From assembly GCA_044238875.1 (NCBI GenBank), contig JBIICM010000095.1, positions 1 to 9,737 of the forward strand: DNA of 9,737 nt. The letters run 5' to 3'. Both the position numbers and the translations under genes were made by a program. Below are positions 1 to 6,149 of this stretch, piece by piece; the stretch's first letter is position 1; each line of letters opens with the position of its first letter. Below the pieces are notes generated by a model that saw only the letters and a program-made list of their open reading frames with translations, was not told where the DNA came from and did not search any database. Source of the stretch: JAIBAI01 sp044238875 (GTDB taxonomy: Bacteria; Bacteroidota; Bacteroidia; M30B66).

Positions 1-855
1 AGAGATGAGAAGGTTCATACAGGATGGCTTGAGCAGGCGGCATTGGAGTTGTTTATTCGCCGGTTTGACCAAATTCACCCTTTTACAGGAGGTAATAAGC
101 TATTCAAATTAAACGGCTGGCTTGCCCTTAGGGCTCCTCATCAGTGTCTGGTTTCATTCGGAGGGGCATGGTCGAATCATCTGCTTGCGCTGGCTGCTGC
201 AGGTCATCAGTTGGGTATCCCAACGGCTGCAATCATCCGCGGTGAGGCGGTGAAACCGTTTAACCCTGTATTGCAGAAATTGGAGTCACTGGGTATGCAG
301 CTGCATTTTGTAAGCAGAACTGCTTACCGAATAAAACAACAGGATCATCATATTGCTGCGCTGATCAGCAATATGGGCGATGTATTGGTTATTCCCGAAG
401 GAGGGGCCGGGGAACCCGGTATTATGGGGGCTATGGAAATGGTAAGCCAGACTGAACAGTATGACTGGGTGGTGTTGCCCGGCGGCACAGGTACAACAGC
501 TGCAGGCGTGGCAACCCGCCTGCAGGGCAGTAAAACAAAAGTATTGGTGTTTCAGGTACTGAAAGGTGAGGCAATACTTCATAAGGAAGTGCAACGCACA
601 AGCGGTATTGATTTGCATCAGTTAAATCAATTGTTCATCAGTGAGGATTTTCATTTTGGGGGTTATGCCAGGGTAAACGAATCACTCAGCGTGTTTGCCG
701 CTGAATGGGCCGCCGAAACCGGCATTTTCCTGGATTATGTTTACGGGCTTAAGGCTATGGCTGGTTTAAAGAAAACAGCCGGATGCGGATTTTTCAAACC
801 CGGCACCCGGCTGCTGTATTTACATACCGGTGGTTATTCAGAAATCAATTCCTGA
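1..855 (+). CDS. PLP-dependent ACC deaminase / D-cysteine desulfhydrase-like enzyme (5' end missing)
   Basis: The frame is open from base 1 to the TGA at 853-855, giving 284 visible residues. A TTG at 43 could act as a start, but coding similarity continues upstream of it, so the true start lies outside the window. Fold-type II PLP features are visible: GGNK with the probable Schiff-base lysine at visible residue 33, a GGAWSNH motif at about 54-60 (the family's S-N-H substrate/PLP segment), a glycine-rich phosphate loop LPGGTGTTAAG near bases 475-507, and IPEGGAGEPG in the middle. The family (about 300-340 residues) deaminates or desulfhydrates small amino acids such as 1-aminocyclopropane-1-carboxylate or D-cysteine, in the cytoplasm. 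The visible part suggests only a short N-terminal piece is missing. The substrate cannot be told from sequence: many Bacteroidota members are annotated only as PLP-dependent enzymes. The 3' end overlaps the convergent neighbour by 11 bases. Confidence 0.85.
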   Translation, partial: RDEKVHTGWLEQAALELFIRRFDQIHPFTGGNKLFKLNGWLALRAPHQCLVSFGGAWSNHLLALAAAGHQLGIPTAAIIRGEAVKPFNPVLQKLESLGMQLHFVSRTAYRIKQQDHHIAALISNMGDVLVIPEGGAGEPGIMGAMEMVSQTEQYDWVVLPGGTGTTAAGVATRLQGSKTKVLVFQVLKGEAILHKEVQRTSGIDLHQLNQLFISEDFHFGGYARVNESLSVFAAEWAAETGIFLDYVYGLKAMAGLKKTAGCGFFKPGTRLLYLHTGGYSEINS

Positions 856-3800
856 CCAGCCGCACCGTTACCTGTTGTCCATTTTCGCGGCTCATCCGGA
901 GCAAATAAATGCCTGTTGACAGCCCGGCAAGGTCTATGGTAAATCGTTTTTCCTGTGTCACATGAAGTGGTTTAACTACTCTTCCGGTAAGGTCGGTAAG
1001 GATCCAGTAAACAGGCGAACCGTTATTGATACCTGATTCAACAATCGTAAAATCAGCTGCGGGATTGGGCATTAAACTTATGGCATAGGCCCAGTCGTTG
1101 TTTTCATTGAGGTTGGTAACAGTAATTATTTTACATGCAGAGTCTGTGCCGCAATCATTAATGGCCGTCAGACAAACTTTATAATTGCCCATAGCTGAAA
1201 ATGAATGGCTAGGGTTTGTTTGGTTAGAAGTGCCATTATCGCCAAAATTCCATGCATAGGATGTTGGGTTGCCTGTTGACTGGTTGTTGAAGTTGATTAC
1301 GCCCTGATCAAATGAGAATTCGAAGCCGGCTTCAGGCAGGGGGCTAGAACCTACAGTAAATTGTTGGGTTTTATCACATCCCGATGCATCGTCAATTATA
1401 ACGGTGTAGGCTCCTCCGGCCAATCCTGTTATATTTTGTGATGTGCTTCCGTTTGACCAGTTAAAGGTATAGGGAGGTTTTCCGCCTGATGGAGCAAGGT
1501 TAATGGCTCCGTTTTTTTGCCCTGCACAGGTTTCATTAAAGATGGTTTCATTGGCAGATAATGCGGAAGGTTCAGTAACAATAGCTTTTGATTGAATTAC
1601 ACAATTATTGTTATCTTTCACATAAAATGTGTAATTACCGGAAGGCAGGCCGGTAAAGTTTCCGGTGGGCTGAAAGTCAATATTGTCTTTTGAATAAGTA
1701 TAAGGAGGTGTTCCGCCTGTGACACTAACGGTTACCGCTCCATTGCTAAGGCCATTGCAGGTAACATTAGTTACAGCGCGCGATATATTCACCTGATTGA
1801 CCCCTGAAATTGCAGCAAGGCCTCTTCGCTGAATATTTTTTACCGAAGTAAAAATTCCGCCGGCATATATTGTTTCATTGCCGCATTCGGTATGTGCCTT
1901 CACAACAAAAACATTATCGTTGGCAACAGGATTCCATGGAAGTAGCTGGCCGTTGCCTGATGTATCAATAGCTGCCAGCCTGCTTCTGGTCTGACCACCC
2001 ACATTTGAAAAATTCCCGCCCAGATATAAGGTAGCACCAGAAACAATCATTGACTGAACCACATCATTTACAGTCAGGTTGAGGCTTTTGGGCGCAGTAG
2101 CAGTAGAACTTGTATCAAACGCCACGAGGCGGGCTCTGTTTACGCCGGCTACAGTAGTAAATGATCCGCCCGCAAAAATTACTTTACCGGCCAGCGCCAG
2201 CGAATACACCTGATTGTTTGGATTGGGATTCCAGCCGGTTGCGGCACCCGAATTAACATTAACTGCGGCTAACCTGTTCCGGTTAGCACCTCCGATGCTG
2301 GTGAATGCACCACCAACAAAAAGGTTGTCGCCACTTAAAATAATTTCATTAACCGTGTTGCCGGGGTCGGGTTTAAAAGCAGTTGCCTGTCCGGTTTGAA
2401 GATCAATAGCAGCAAGCCGGCTTCTGGCCTGCCCTCCGATGTTTGTAAATGTTCCGCCGGCATAGAGCGTTTGCCCGCTTATAACAACGGTATTTACAGC
2501 ATTGTTGGCATTGGGATTCCAGGTGGCATTGAGCGTACCTGCGGTTTTATCAATCATGGCCATCCGGTTAATTGCCGTTCCGCCAATATTTGTAAATGTG
2601 CCCCCTGCAATAATTGTATTCTGATAAAGGGCAAGCGTGTTCACTGTATTATTTGCATTAGGATTCCAAGCGGTGGCAGCTCCGGTGCTGAGGTCTATGG
2701 CAGCCAGCCTGTTTCGCAATACTTCAGCAGCCGCATTAAAAGTTCCTCCCGCAACGATGGAAGAGCCGCTTACAGCCAGAGCGGTAACAGATGCATTTAC
2801 TGCAGGATTCCAGGCTACCTGCTGACCGGCCTCGTTTATTTTGGCCAGAAAACTTTGGGGCTGGCCGCCAATATTGTTAAAAACACCTCCGGCATATACA
2901 AAGGAGCCAACTTTCACAACTACATTTACCGCTGCGTCAGCATTGGGGTTCCATGCGGCTGCCGCTGCAGTAGTTGTATCAATGGCTGCAAGTCGGTTCA
3001 GGCCGAAGCCACCAATACTTGTAAAGTTACCACCTGCATAAATCAGTTTTTCAGCAGCAAACAATGAGTTTACCGTGTTGTTCGCTCCCGGATCCCAACC
3101 TGAAACTTTCCCGTTTATTGTATCAACCGAAGCGATGCGGTTACGTGTTTGCCCGTCAACCGTTGTGAATGTGCCGCCGAGGTAAACGCGTGCGCCATGT
3201 AAAACCATGGAGTTAACCAGGCCATTGGTGATATTCGGATTCCAGGGGGTATTGATGCCGATGGTGAGATCAAGACATGCTGCTCTGGCGCGATTTTGAG
3301 AATTAACCTGGGTGAAAGTTCCGCCCAGGTAGAGTTTCGACCCTGATAAAACCATGGTATTTACCTGATTATTTACGCCCGGATTCCATGAAGTAACCAG
3401 ACCGGATGCAATGTCAATTTCCGCAATATTTGCGCGACTTTGCGATGAAACAGAAGAGAAAGAGCCGGCTATATACAATCTGCCGTTTCTTATTGCGATT
3501 GCCCTGACGGCTCCGTTTGGTGTAGGATTGAAAGCTGTATTGAGTTGACCGTCAGATTTGATGTGTATGATGTTTGAATAAGTAAGTCCGTTAACTACTG
3601 TAAATGCACCTCCGATAAACCAGCCTCCATTTCCGTCAGGTACGGTTGTATAGATTGTTCCGGGGGTAATGACCGGCAGATTTGCGTTCTTTTTGGCGTC
3701 AGACTGACCAAAGCTTGCCAGACAACCCGTATTCTGGCCAACTTTCGTAAATGTACCACCAATGTAAAGTACATTTCCATCGCGGAGCATGTCATTTACC

Positions 3801-3895
3801 TGCCCGCCCGAATTGACAGACCAAAGGGTGGTATCAACGTTTTGGGCGCGAATTTGGCTGATGAACAGGCAAAGAAACAGTAAAAAATTTTTCAT
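845..3895 (-). CDS. Secreted T9SS protein with 14 propeller-like repeats, SprB-like repeats and PKD domain
   Basis: I place the start at the ATG at 3895 (1016 residues). It gives a clean signal peptide, MKNFLLFLCLFISQIRA, whereas the longer frame begins at a TTG (3922) and adds nine residues ahead of it. Residues about 20-698 hold 14 copies of a roughly 48-residue unit centred on [YF]-x-G-G-x-F-[TS], with NRLAAID-like and WNPN-like segments between, as in delta-60/Kelch-like beta-propeller proteins. Next come two SprB-like repeats (about 705-781 and 787-848; C-N/A-G...NGA...GG.PPYT), a PKD domain (about 856-927, with WNFGDNGTS) and a type IX secretion C-terminal sorting domain (about 933-1016, starting near SLMPNPAAD). 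It is therefore probably exported by Sec, moved across the outer membrane by T9SS and anchored or released. No catalytic motif is visible; an adhesive or structural role is inference. It appears to be monocistronic. Confidence 0.9.
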   Translation of the reverse strand: MKNFLLFLCLFISQIRAQNVDTTLWSVNSGGQVNDMLRDGNVLYIGGTFTKVGQNTGCLASFGQSDAKKNANLPVITPGTIYTTVPDGNGGWFIGGAFTVVNGLTYSNIIHIKSDGQLNTAFNPTPNGAVRAIAIRNGRLYIAGSFSSVSSQSRANIAEIDIASGLVTSWNPGVNNQVNTMVLSGSKLYLGGTFTQVNSQNRARAACLDLTIGINTPWNPNITNGLVNSMVLHGARVYLGGTFTTVDGQTRNRIASVDTINGKVSGWDPGANNTVNSLFAAEKLIYAGGNFTSIGGFGLNRLAAIDTTTAAAAAWNPNADAAVNVVVKVGSFVYAGGVFNNIGGQPQSFLAKINEAGQQVAWNPAVNASVTALAVSGSSIVAGGTFNAAAEVLRNRLAAIDLSTGAATAWNPNANNTVNTLALYQNTIIAGGTFTNIGGTAINRMAMIDKTAGTLNATWNPNANNAVNTVVISGQTLYAGGTFTNIGGQARSRLAAIDLQTGQATAFKPDPGNTVNEIILSGDNLFVGGAFTSIGGANRNRLAAVNVNSGAATGWNPNPNNQVYSLALAGKVIFAGGSFTTVAGVNRARLVAFDTSSTATAPKSLNLTVNDVVQSMIVSGATLYLGGNFSNVGGQTRSRLAAIDTSGNGQLLPWNPVANDNVFVVKAHTECGNETIYAGGIFTSVKNIQRRGLAAISGVNQVNISRAVTNVTCNGLSNGAVTVSVTGGTPPYTYSKDNIDFQPTGNFTGLPSGNYTFYVKDNNNCVIQSKAIVTEPSALSANETIFNETCAGQKNGAINLAPSGGKPPYTFNWSNGSTSQNITGLAGGAYTVIIDDASGCDKTQQFTVGSSPLPEAGFEFSFDQGVINFNNQSTGNPTSYAWNFGDNGTSNQTNPSHSFSAMGNYKVCLTAINDCGTDSACKIITVTNLNENNDWAYAISLMPNPAADFTIVESGINNGSPVYWILTDLTGRVVKPLHVTQEKRFTIDLAGLSTGIYLLRMSRENGQQVTVRLVRN
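848..1099 (-). other. Type IX secretion C-terminal sorting domain (within CDS)
   Basis: The last 80 or so residues of the secreted protein match the type A sorting domain: an MPNPAAD start, a middle strand ending in LTDLTGRVV, then FTIDLAGLSTGIYLLRM and a terminal VTVRLVRN. In known examples this tail directs the protein through the T9SS translocon and is then cleaved by the sortase-like PorU. Only the sequence pattern is seen here; cleavage and anchoring are inferred from the family. Confidence 0.85.
1802..3832 (-). repeat. Coding tandem repeats, 14 units of about 145 bases
   Basis: This part of the secreted-protein gene encodes 14 diverged units. The G-G-x-F core of each unit falls near residues 44, 93, 141, 189, 238, 286, 334, 381, 429, 478, 526, 574, 624 and 677, a period of 47-53 residues. 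At the DNA level the plus strand shows GGATTCCA or a close variant recurring about every 145 bases, for example near 2226, 2514, 2660, 2804, 3238 and 3382. The first two and last two units are the most diverged, while the middle ones are nearly regular. Fourteen units would suit two seven-bladed propellers; that is inference. Confidence 0.85.
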
Positions 3896-4243
3896 GGCTT
3901 TTGTTTTGAATTGTTGCAGCAATACTAAAAAATATCAGGTTTAAGTTATTTTCAAATTATCATTTTTTCATGAAATTGATGCTGATAAAAAGCAACCTGC
4001 AAGGGTAGGCTCTTCCCTGGTTAATAAATAAGTGCGATTCAGCTTCACGCAACGCCAGGGCAATGTCGTAGCCGAATAATTATTTGGCGTCAATTAACTC
4101 CAACGAAATGCTTAATTGAAAGCGAAAAATTTGCTGCTACCCCGGGGTTTTCCACCCCATATTTATAAAATACAAAATGACGAAAAATTTGATTAATAAC
4201 ATTTTACAAATTTCTTAAGGCTATACAGAAAGCTTTTAAACCC

Positions 4244-4270
4244 AATTTATGCAATAGAATTGCACAAATT
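4244..4270. repeat. 12-base inverted repeat with 3-base loop
   Basis: AATTTATGCAAT (4244-4255) and ATTGCACAAATT (4259-4270) are complementary at 11 of 12 positions around the loop AGA. On a minus-strand transcript the single mismatch would be a G-U pair, so the stem would be complete. No T-run follows on either side, so a simple terminator is unlikely. The length and symmetry would also suit a binding site for a dimeric regulator; that is not shown. Confidence 0.5.
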
Positions 4271-4295
4271 GCCCCAAGGGCCGAAGGAATCTGCG

Positions 4296-4384
4296 ATTCA
4301 TCGCGGTTAACCCGGTTGCTGCGCTCATAGCCAATGCGCTATGCATTAGAGCGATGCGCTTCTAATGCATAATCCGGGATGAAT
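4296..4384. repeat. Nested palindromic element (REP/MITE-like)
   Basis: The core is a perfect 10-base inverted repeat, ATGCATTAGA (4341-4350) and TCTAATGCAT (4361-4370), around GCGATGCGCT; inside the loop GCG and CGC can pair further. ATGCGCT also occurs as a direct repeat at 4334-4340 and 4354-4360. Farther out, CCCGG (4311-4315) pairs with CCGGG (4374-4378), and ATTCATC (4296-4302) pairs with GATGAAT (4378-4384). This nested symmetry is typical of small non-coding palindromic elements. No transposase is encoded nearby. Confidence 0.5.
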
Positions 4385-4405
4385 GTAATTCAGTTGGAAT
4401 TGATT

Positions 4406-4506
4406 GTAACTCCGAATAGGCATTCAGGTTTTCTTGGGGGGGCTATCTTTTACATGCGGAGTTAGTTAACACCATCGCAATGGCGTAACTTCGGATAACC
4501 ATTCGG
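4406..4506 (+). repeat. 22-base imperfect direct repeat pair
   Basis: Bases 4406-4427 and 4485-4506 begin GTAACT and contain CATTC, and match at 17 of 22 positions. The second copy runs into the 23-base repeat that begins at 4499. The pair sits between the palindromic element and the mlaE promoter region and is probably part of the same repeat family. Confidence 0.4.
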
Positions 4507-4627
4507 CATCAGGCAACGCCAACGGGATTGCCATATATAACGATTTCTCAGCCAACGTAATACTGACAGACTCATAAGCATGACAAATTTCTTCTGAGTA
4601 AAAGCATTAAATCGGTTGGGGAATCTT

Positions 4628-4635
4628 TATTTTTA
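4628..4635 (+). promoter_or_regulatory. Possible -7 element for the mla operon
   Basis: TATTTTTA matches the Bacteroidota sigma-70 -7 consensus TAnnTTTG at seven of eight positions and lies nine bases ahead of the mlaE ATG. It would give a very short or leaderless transcript. I see no good -33 TTTG at the usual distance, since the nearest TTGG (4616) is too close. The call rests on one short motif. Confidence 0.22.
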
Positions 4636-4643
4636 CCAAGTTA

Positions 4644-5396
4644 ATGAAAACAGTTCTCGTAAATATTGGCCTTGTAACGCAATTTGCCTTAAAGTATTTC
4701 AGGGAGCTGTTTAAGCCCAGGTTTGAATTCGGCGAGCTGGTGCGGCAGTGTTATTTTATCGGTAACCTATCATTGCCGCTCGTGGCTATTACCTCATTCA
4801 TTATGGGTCTGGTGATCACCATTCAGTCGAGGCCAACACTTGTTGAGTTTGGGGCAGAAGCCTGGTTGCCGAAGATGGTTTCGGTTTCGCTGGTGCGTGA
4901 AATTGCGCCGGTGATTACCGCACTGATCTGCGCCGGCAAGATAGGGTCAGGCATTGGTGCCGAACTCGGATCTATGAAGGTTACAGAACAGATTGATGCC
5001 ATGGATGTTTCAGGTACCAATCCTTACAAATTTCTGGTGGTGACGCGGGTAACGGCTACCACCTTCATGATACCCATACTGGCAGTGCTTGCGGATGCTG
5101 TTTCGCTTTACGGAGCGTACCTTGGCGCAAACATCAGGGGTGTGGTGAGCTGGGATCTTTACTGGAATCTTGTATTTGAAACCCTGGTATTTGGCGACAT
5201 GGTTCCTTCGCTGGTAAAAACTTTCTTTTTCGGATTTGCCATCGGAATAATCGGCTGTTATATGGGATATCATTCCAATAAAGGAACCGAAGGTGTGGGC
5301 AGGTCGGCCAACAGTGCTGTAGTTATATCCTCGCTGCTGGTTTTTATCATTGATTTGCTGGCGGTACAGATTACTGATATCCTTAACCTCAACTAG
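4644..5396 (+). CDS. mlaE: MlaE-family lipid ABC transporter permease
   Basis: The 250-residue product has the usual length and layout of MlaE (YrbE) permeases: an amphipathic N-terminal stretch, then about five hydrophobic segments (near 43-62, 82-104, 136-160, 190-210 and 224-245). The family's hallmark region is intact: REIAPV (85-90), AGKIGSGIGAELGSM (97-111) and EQIDAM (115-120), followed by GTEGVGRSANSAVV (214-227) before the last membrane segment. In the Mla complex two copies form the inner-membrane channel that couples ATP hydrolysis by MlaF to phospholipid movement by the MlaD ring. The ATG at 4644 is the first start in frame and sits at the natural N-terminus. It is the first gene of a three-gene operon, 14 bases ahead of mlaF. 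The direction of lipid transport is not deducible. Confidence 0.93.
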   Translation: MKTVLVNIGLVTQFALKYFRELFKPRFEFGELVRQCYFIGNLSLPLVAITSFIMGLVITIQSRPTLVEFGAEAWLPKMVSVSLVREIAPVITALICAGKIGSGIGAELGSMKVTEQIDAMDVSGTNPYKFLVVTRVTATTFMIPILAVLADAVSLYGAYLGANIRGVVSWDLYWNLVFETLVFGDMVPSLVKTFFFGFAIGIIGCYMGYHSNKGTEGVGRSANSAVVISSLLVFIIDLLAVQITDILNLN

Positions 5397-5410
5397 CTTT
5401 AAATTTTCCT

Positions 5411-6142
5411 ATGCAGGATGCTGTAATCAGGGTGAAGGATGTTTACAAGGCTTTCGGGACAAATAAGGTGCTGAGTGGATTTAATATGGATCTTTTCAGG
5501 GGCGAAAATGTGGTCATTCTGGGTAAATCAGGCTCCGGTAAATCAGTTCTCATCAAGTGTATTATCGGTCTGATGCAACCTGACAAGGGGAGCATAGAGG
5601 TATTGGGTCAGCAGGTGCCGCAGCTTGATCCGGATACGCTTGATAAATTGAGGGTTAAAGTTGGATTTCTATTTCAAAGCAATGCCCTCTATGATTCAAT
5701 GACTGTGCGGCAGAATCTGGAATTTCCCCTGCGGAGGCATTGGTTTAAAACAAGCAAGGCAGAGGTGAACCAGCTGGTGATGGAGGCGCTTGAAAGTGTT
5801 GGCCTCCCGCAAACAGTGGATATGATGCCGGCTGAATTATCGGGAGGTATGCGCAAACGCATAGCGCTGGCACGAACGCTGATTCTTAAACCGGAAATTA
5901 TTTTGTATGATGAGCCTACTACCGGACTTGATCCGATCACTGCCCGGGAGATCAGCACGCTCATGCTTGAGGTTCAGAAAAAATACAATACATCCTCAAT
6001 AATTATTTCACATGATATAAATTGCGTGAAAATAACTTCAAACAGGGTCATCATGCTGATTGATGGCTTGTGCTATGCAAGCGATACCTACGATAACCTT
6101 AAACAATCAGCTGATGGCAGAATCAGCGAATTTTTTGAATAG
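5411..6142 (+). CDS. mlaF: MlaF-family ABC transporter ATP-binding protein
   Basis: A 243-residue cytoplasmic ATPase with every nucleotide-binding motif in place: Walker A GKSGSGKS (38-45), Q-loop glutamine at 89 in FLFQSNALYDSMTV, signature LSGGM (143-147), Walker B IILYDEP with its catalytic glutamate (163-169), D-loop GLD (172-174) and switch histidine 201 in IISHD. FQ-x-x-ALYDS-x-TV-x-x-N and SGGMRKRIALAR are typical of the Mla/Ttg2A group. It lies 14 bases after mlaE and 7 before mlaD, so the three are almost certainly co-transcribed and form one complex. No MlaB-like STAS subunit is encoded in the window; in E. coli MlaB stabilises MlaF, so this system either lacks it or encodes it elsewhere. 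Confidence 0.94.
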   Translation: MQDAVIRVKDVYKAFGTNKVLSGFNMDLFRGENVVILGKSGSGKSVLIKCIIGLMQPDKGSIEVLGQQVPQLDPDTLDKLRVKVGFLFQSNALYDSMTVRQNLEFPLRRHWFKTSKAEVNQLVMEALESVGLPQTVDMMPAELSGGMRKRIALARTLILKPEIILYDEPTTGLDPITAREISTLMLEVQKKYNTSSIIISHDINCVKITSNRVIMLIDGLCYASDTYDNLKQSADGRISEFFE

Positions 6143-6149
6143 TTGAATT

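Larger units (their letters stand above)
4035..4521. repeat. Pair of 23-base imperfect direct repeats
   Basis: Bases 4035-4057 and 4499-4521 match at 19 of 23 positions in the same orientation, both ending in GCAACGCCA and both carrying ATTC at their third to sixth bases. Bases 4085-4101 and 4458-4474 (GGAGTTA...CCA when read on one strand) match at 14 of 17 in opposite orientation. Both pairs lie in the non-coding gap, so they bracket most of it. They look like eroded parts of a dispersed intergenic repeat; I cannot tell whether it is mobile. Confidence 0.5.
3896..4643. other. 748-base non-coding gap between divergent genes
   Basis: No convincing gene is present on either strand. The stretch separates the start of the secreted-protein gene (minus) from the start of mlaE (plus), so it must hold promoters for both. 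It contains AT-rich tracts, an exact 11-base direct repeat CGAAAAATTTG (4123-4133 and 4181-4191), a perfect 10-base palindrome ACCCCGGGGT (4139-4148) followed by a small hairpin GGGGT/ACCCC (4144-4158), a run of seven G (4436-4442), and several degenerate longer repeats listed separately. On the minus strand, TAATTTG (3959-3953) resembles the Bacteroidota -7 element TAnnTTTG with one base too few, about 60 bases ahead of the secreted-protein start; this is weak. Confidence 0.7.

Noticed and set aside
2396..3067. Long open frame (223 codons) on the plus strand inside the secreted-protein gene
   Set aside because: It lies opposite a regular coding repeat, so a stop-free antisense frame is expected. 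Its product is a low-complexity C/G/I/N-rich mirror of the repeats with no recognisable domain.
1802..3832. Regularly spaced repeats that might suggest a CRISPR array
   Set aside because: The units are about 145 bases, diverged, and in frame within one large coding gene. There are no short identical repeats with unique spacers and no cas genes.
3896..3922. Longer start (TTG at 3922) for the secreted protein
   Set aside because: It puts nine polar residues ahead of an otherwise perfect signal peptide. The ATG at 3895 is the natural start.
4296..4384. Nested palindrome as a tRNA, riboswitch or attachment site
   Set aside because: It has no tRNA arm signature or known aptamer core, is not directly in front of a gene start, and there is no integrase or tRNA gene nearby.
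5010..5273. Minus-strand open frame inside mlaE
   Set aside because: It is a shadow of a well-conserved membrane-protein gene, with a basic, repeat-free product and no domain.
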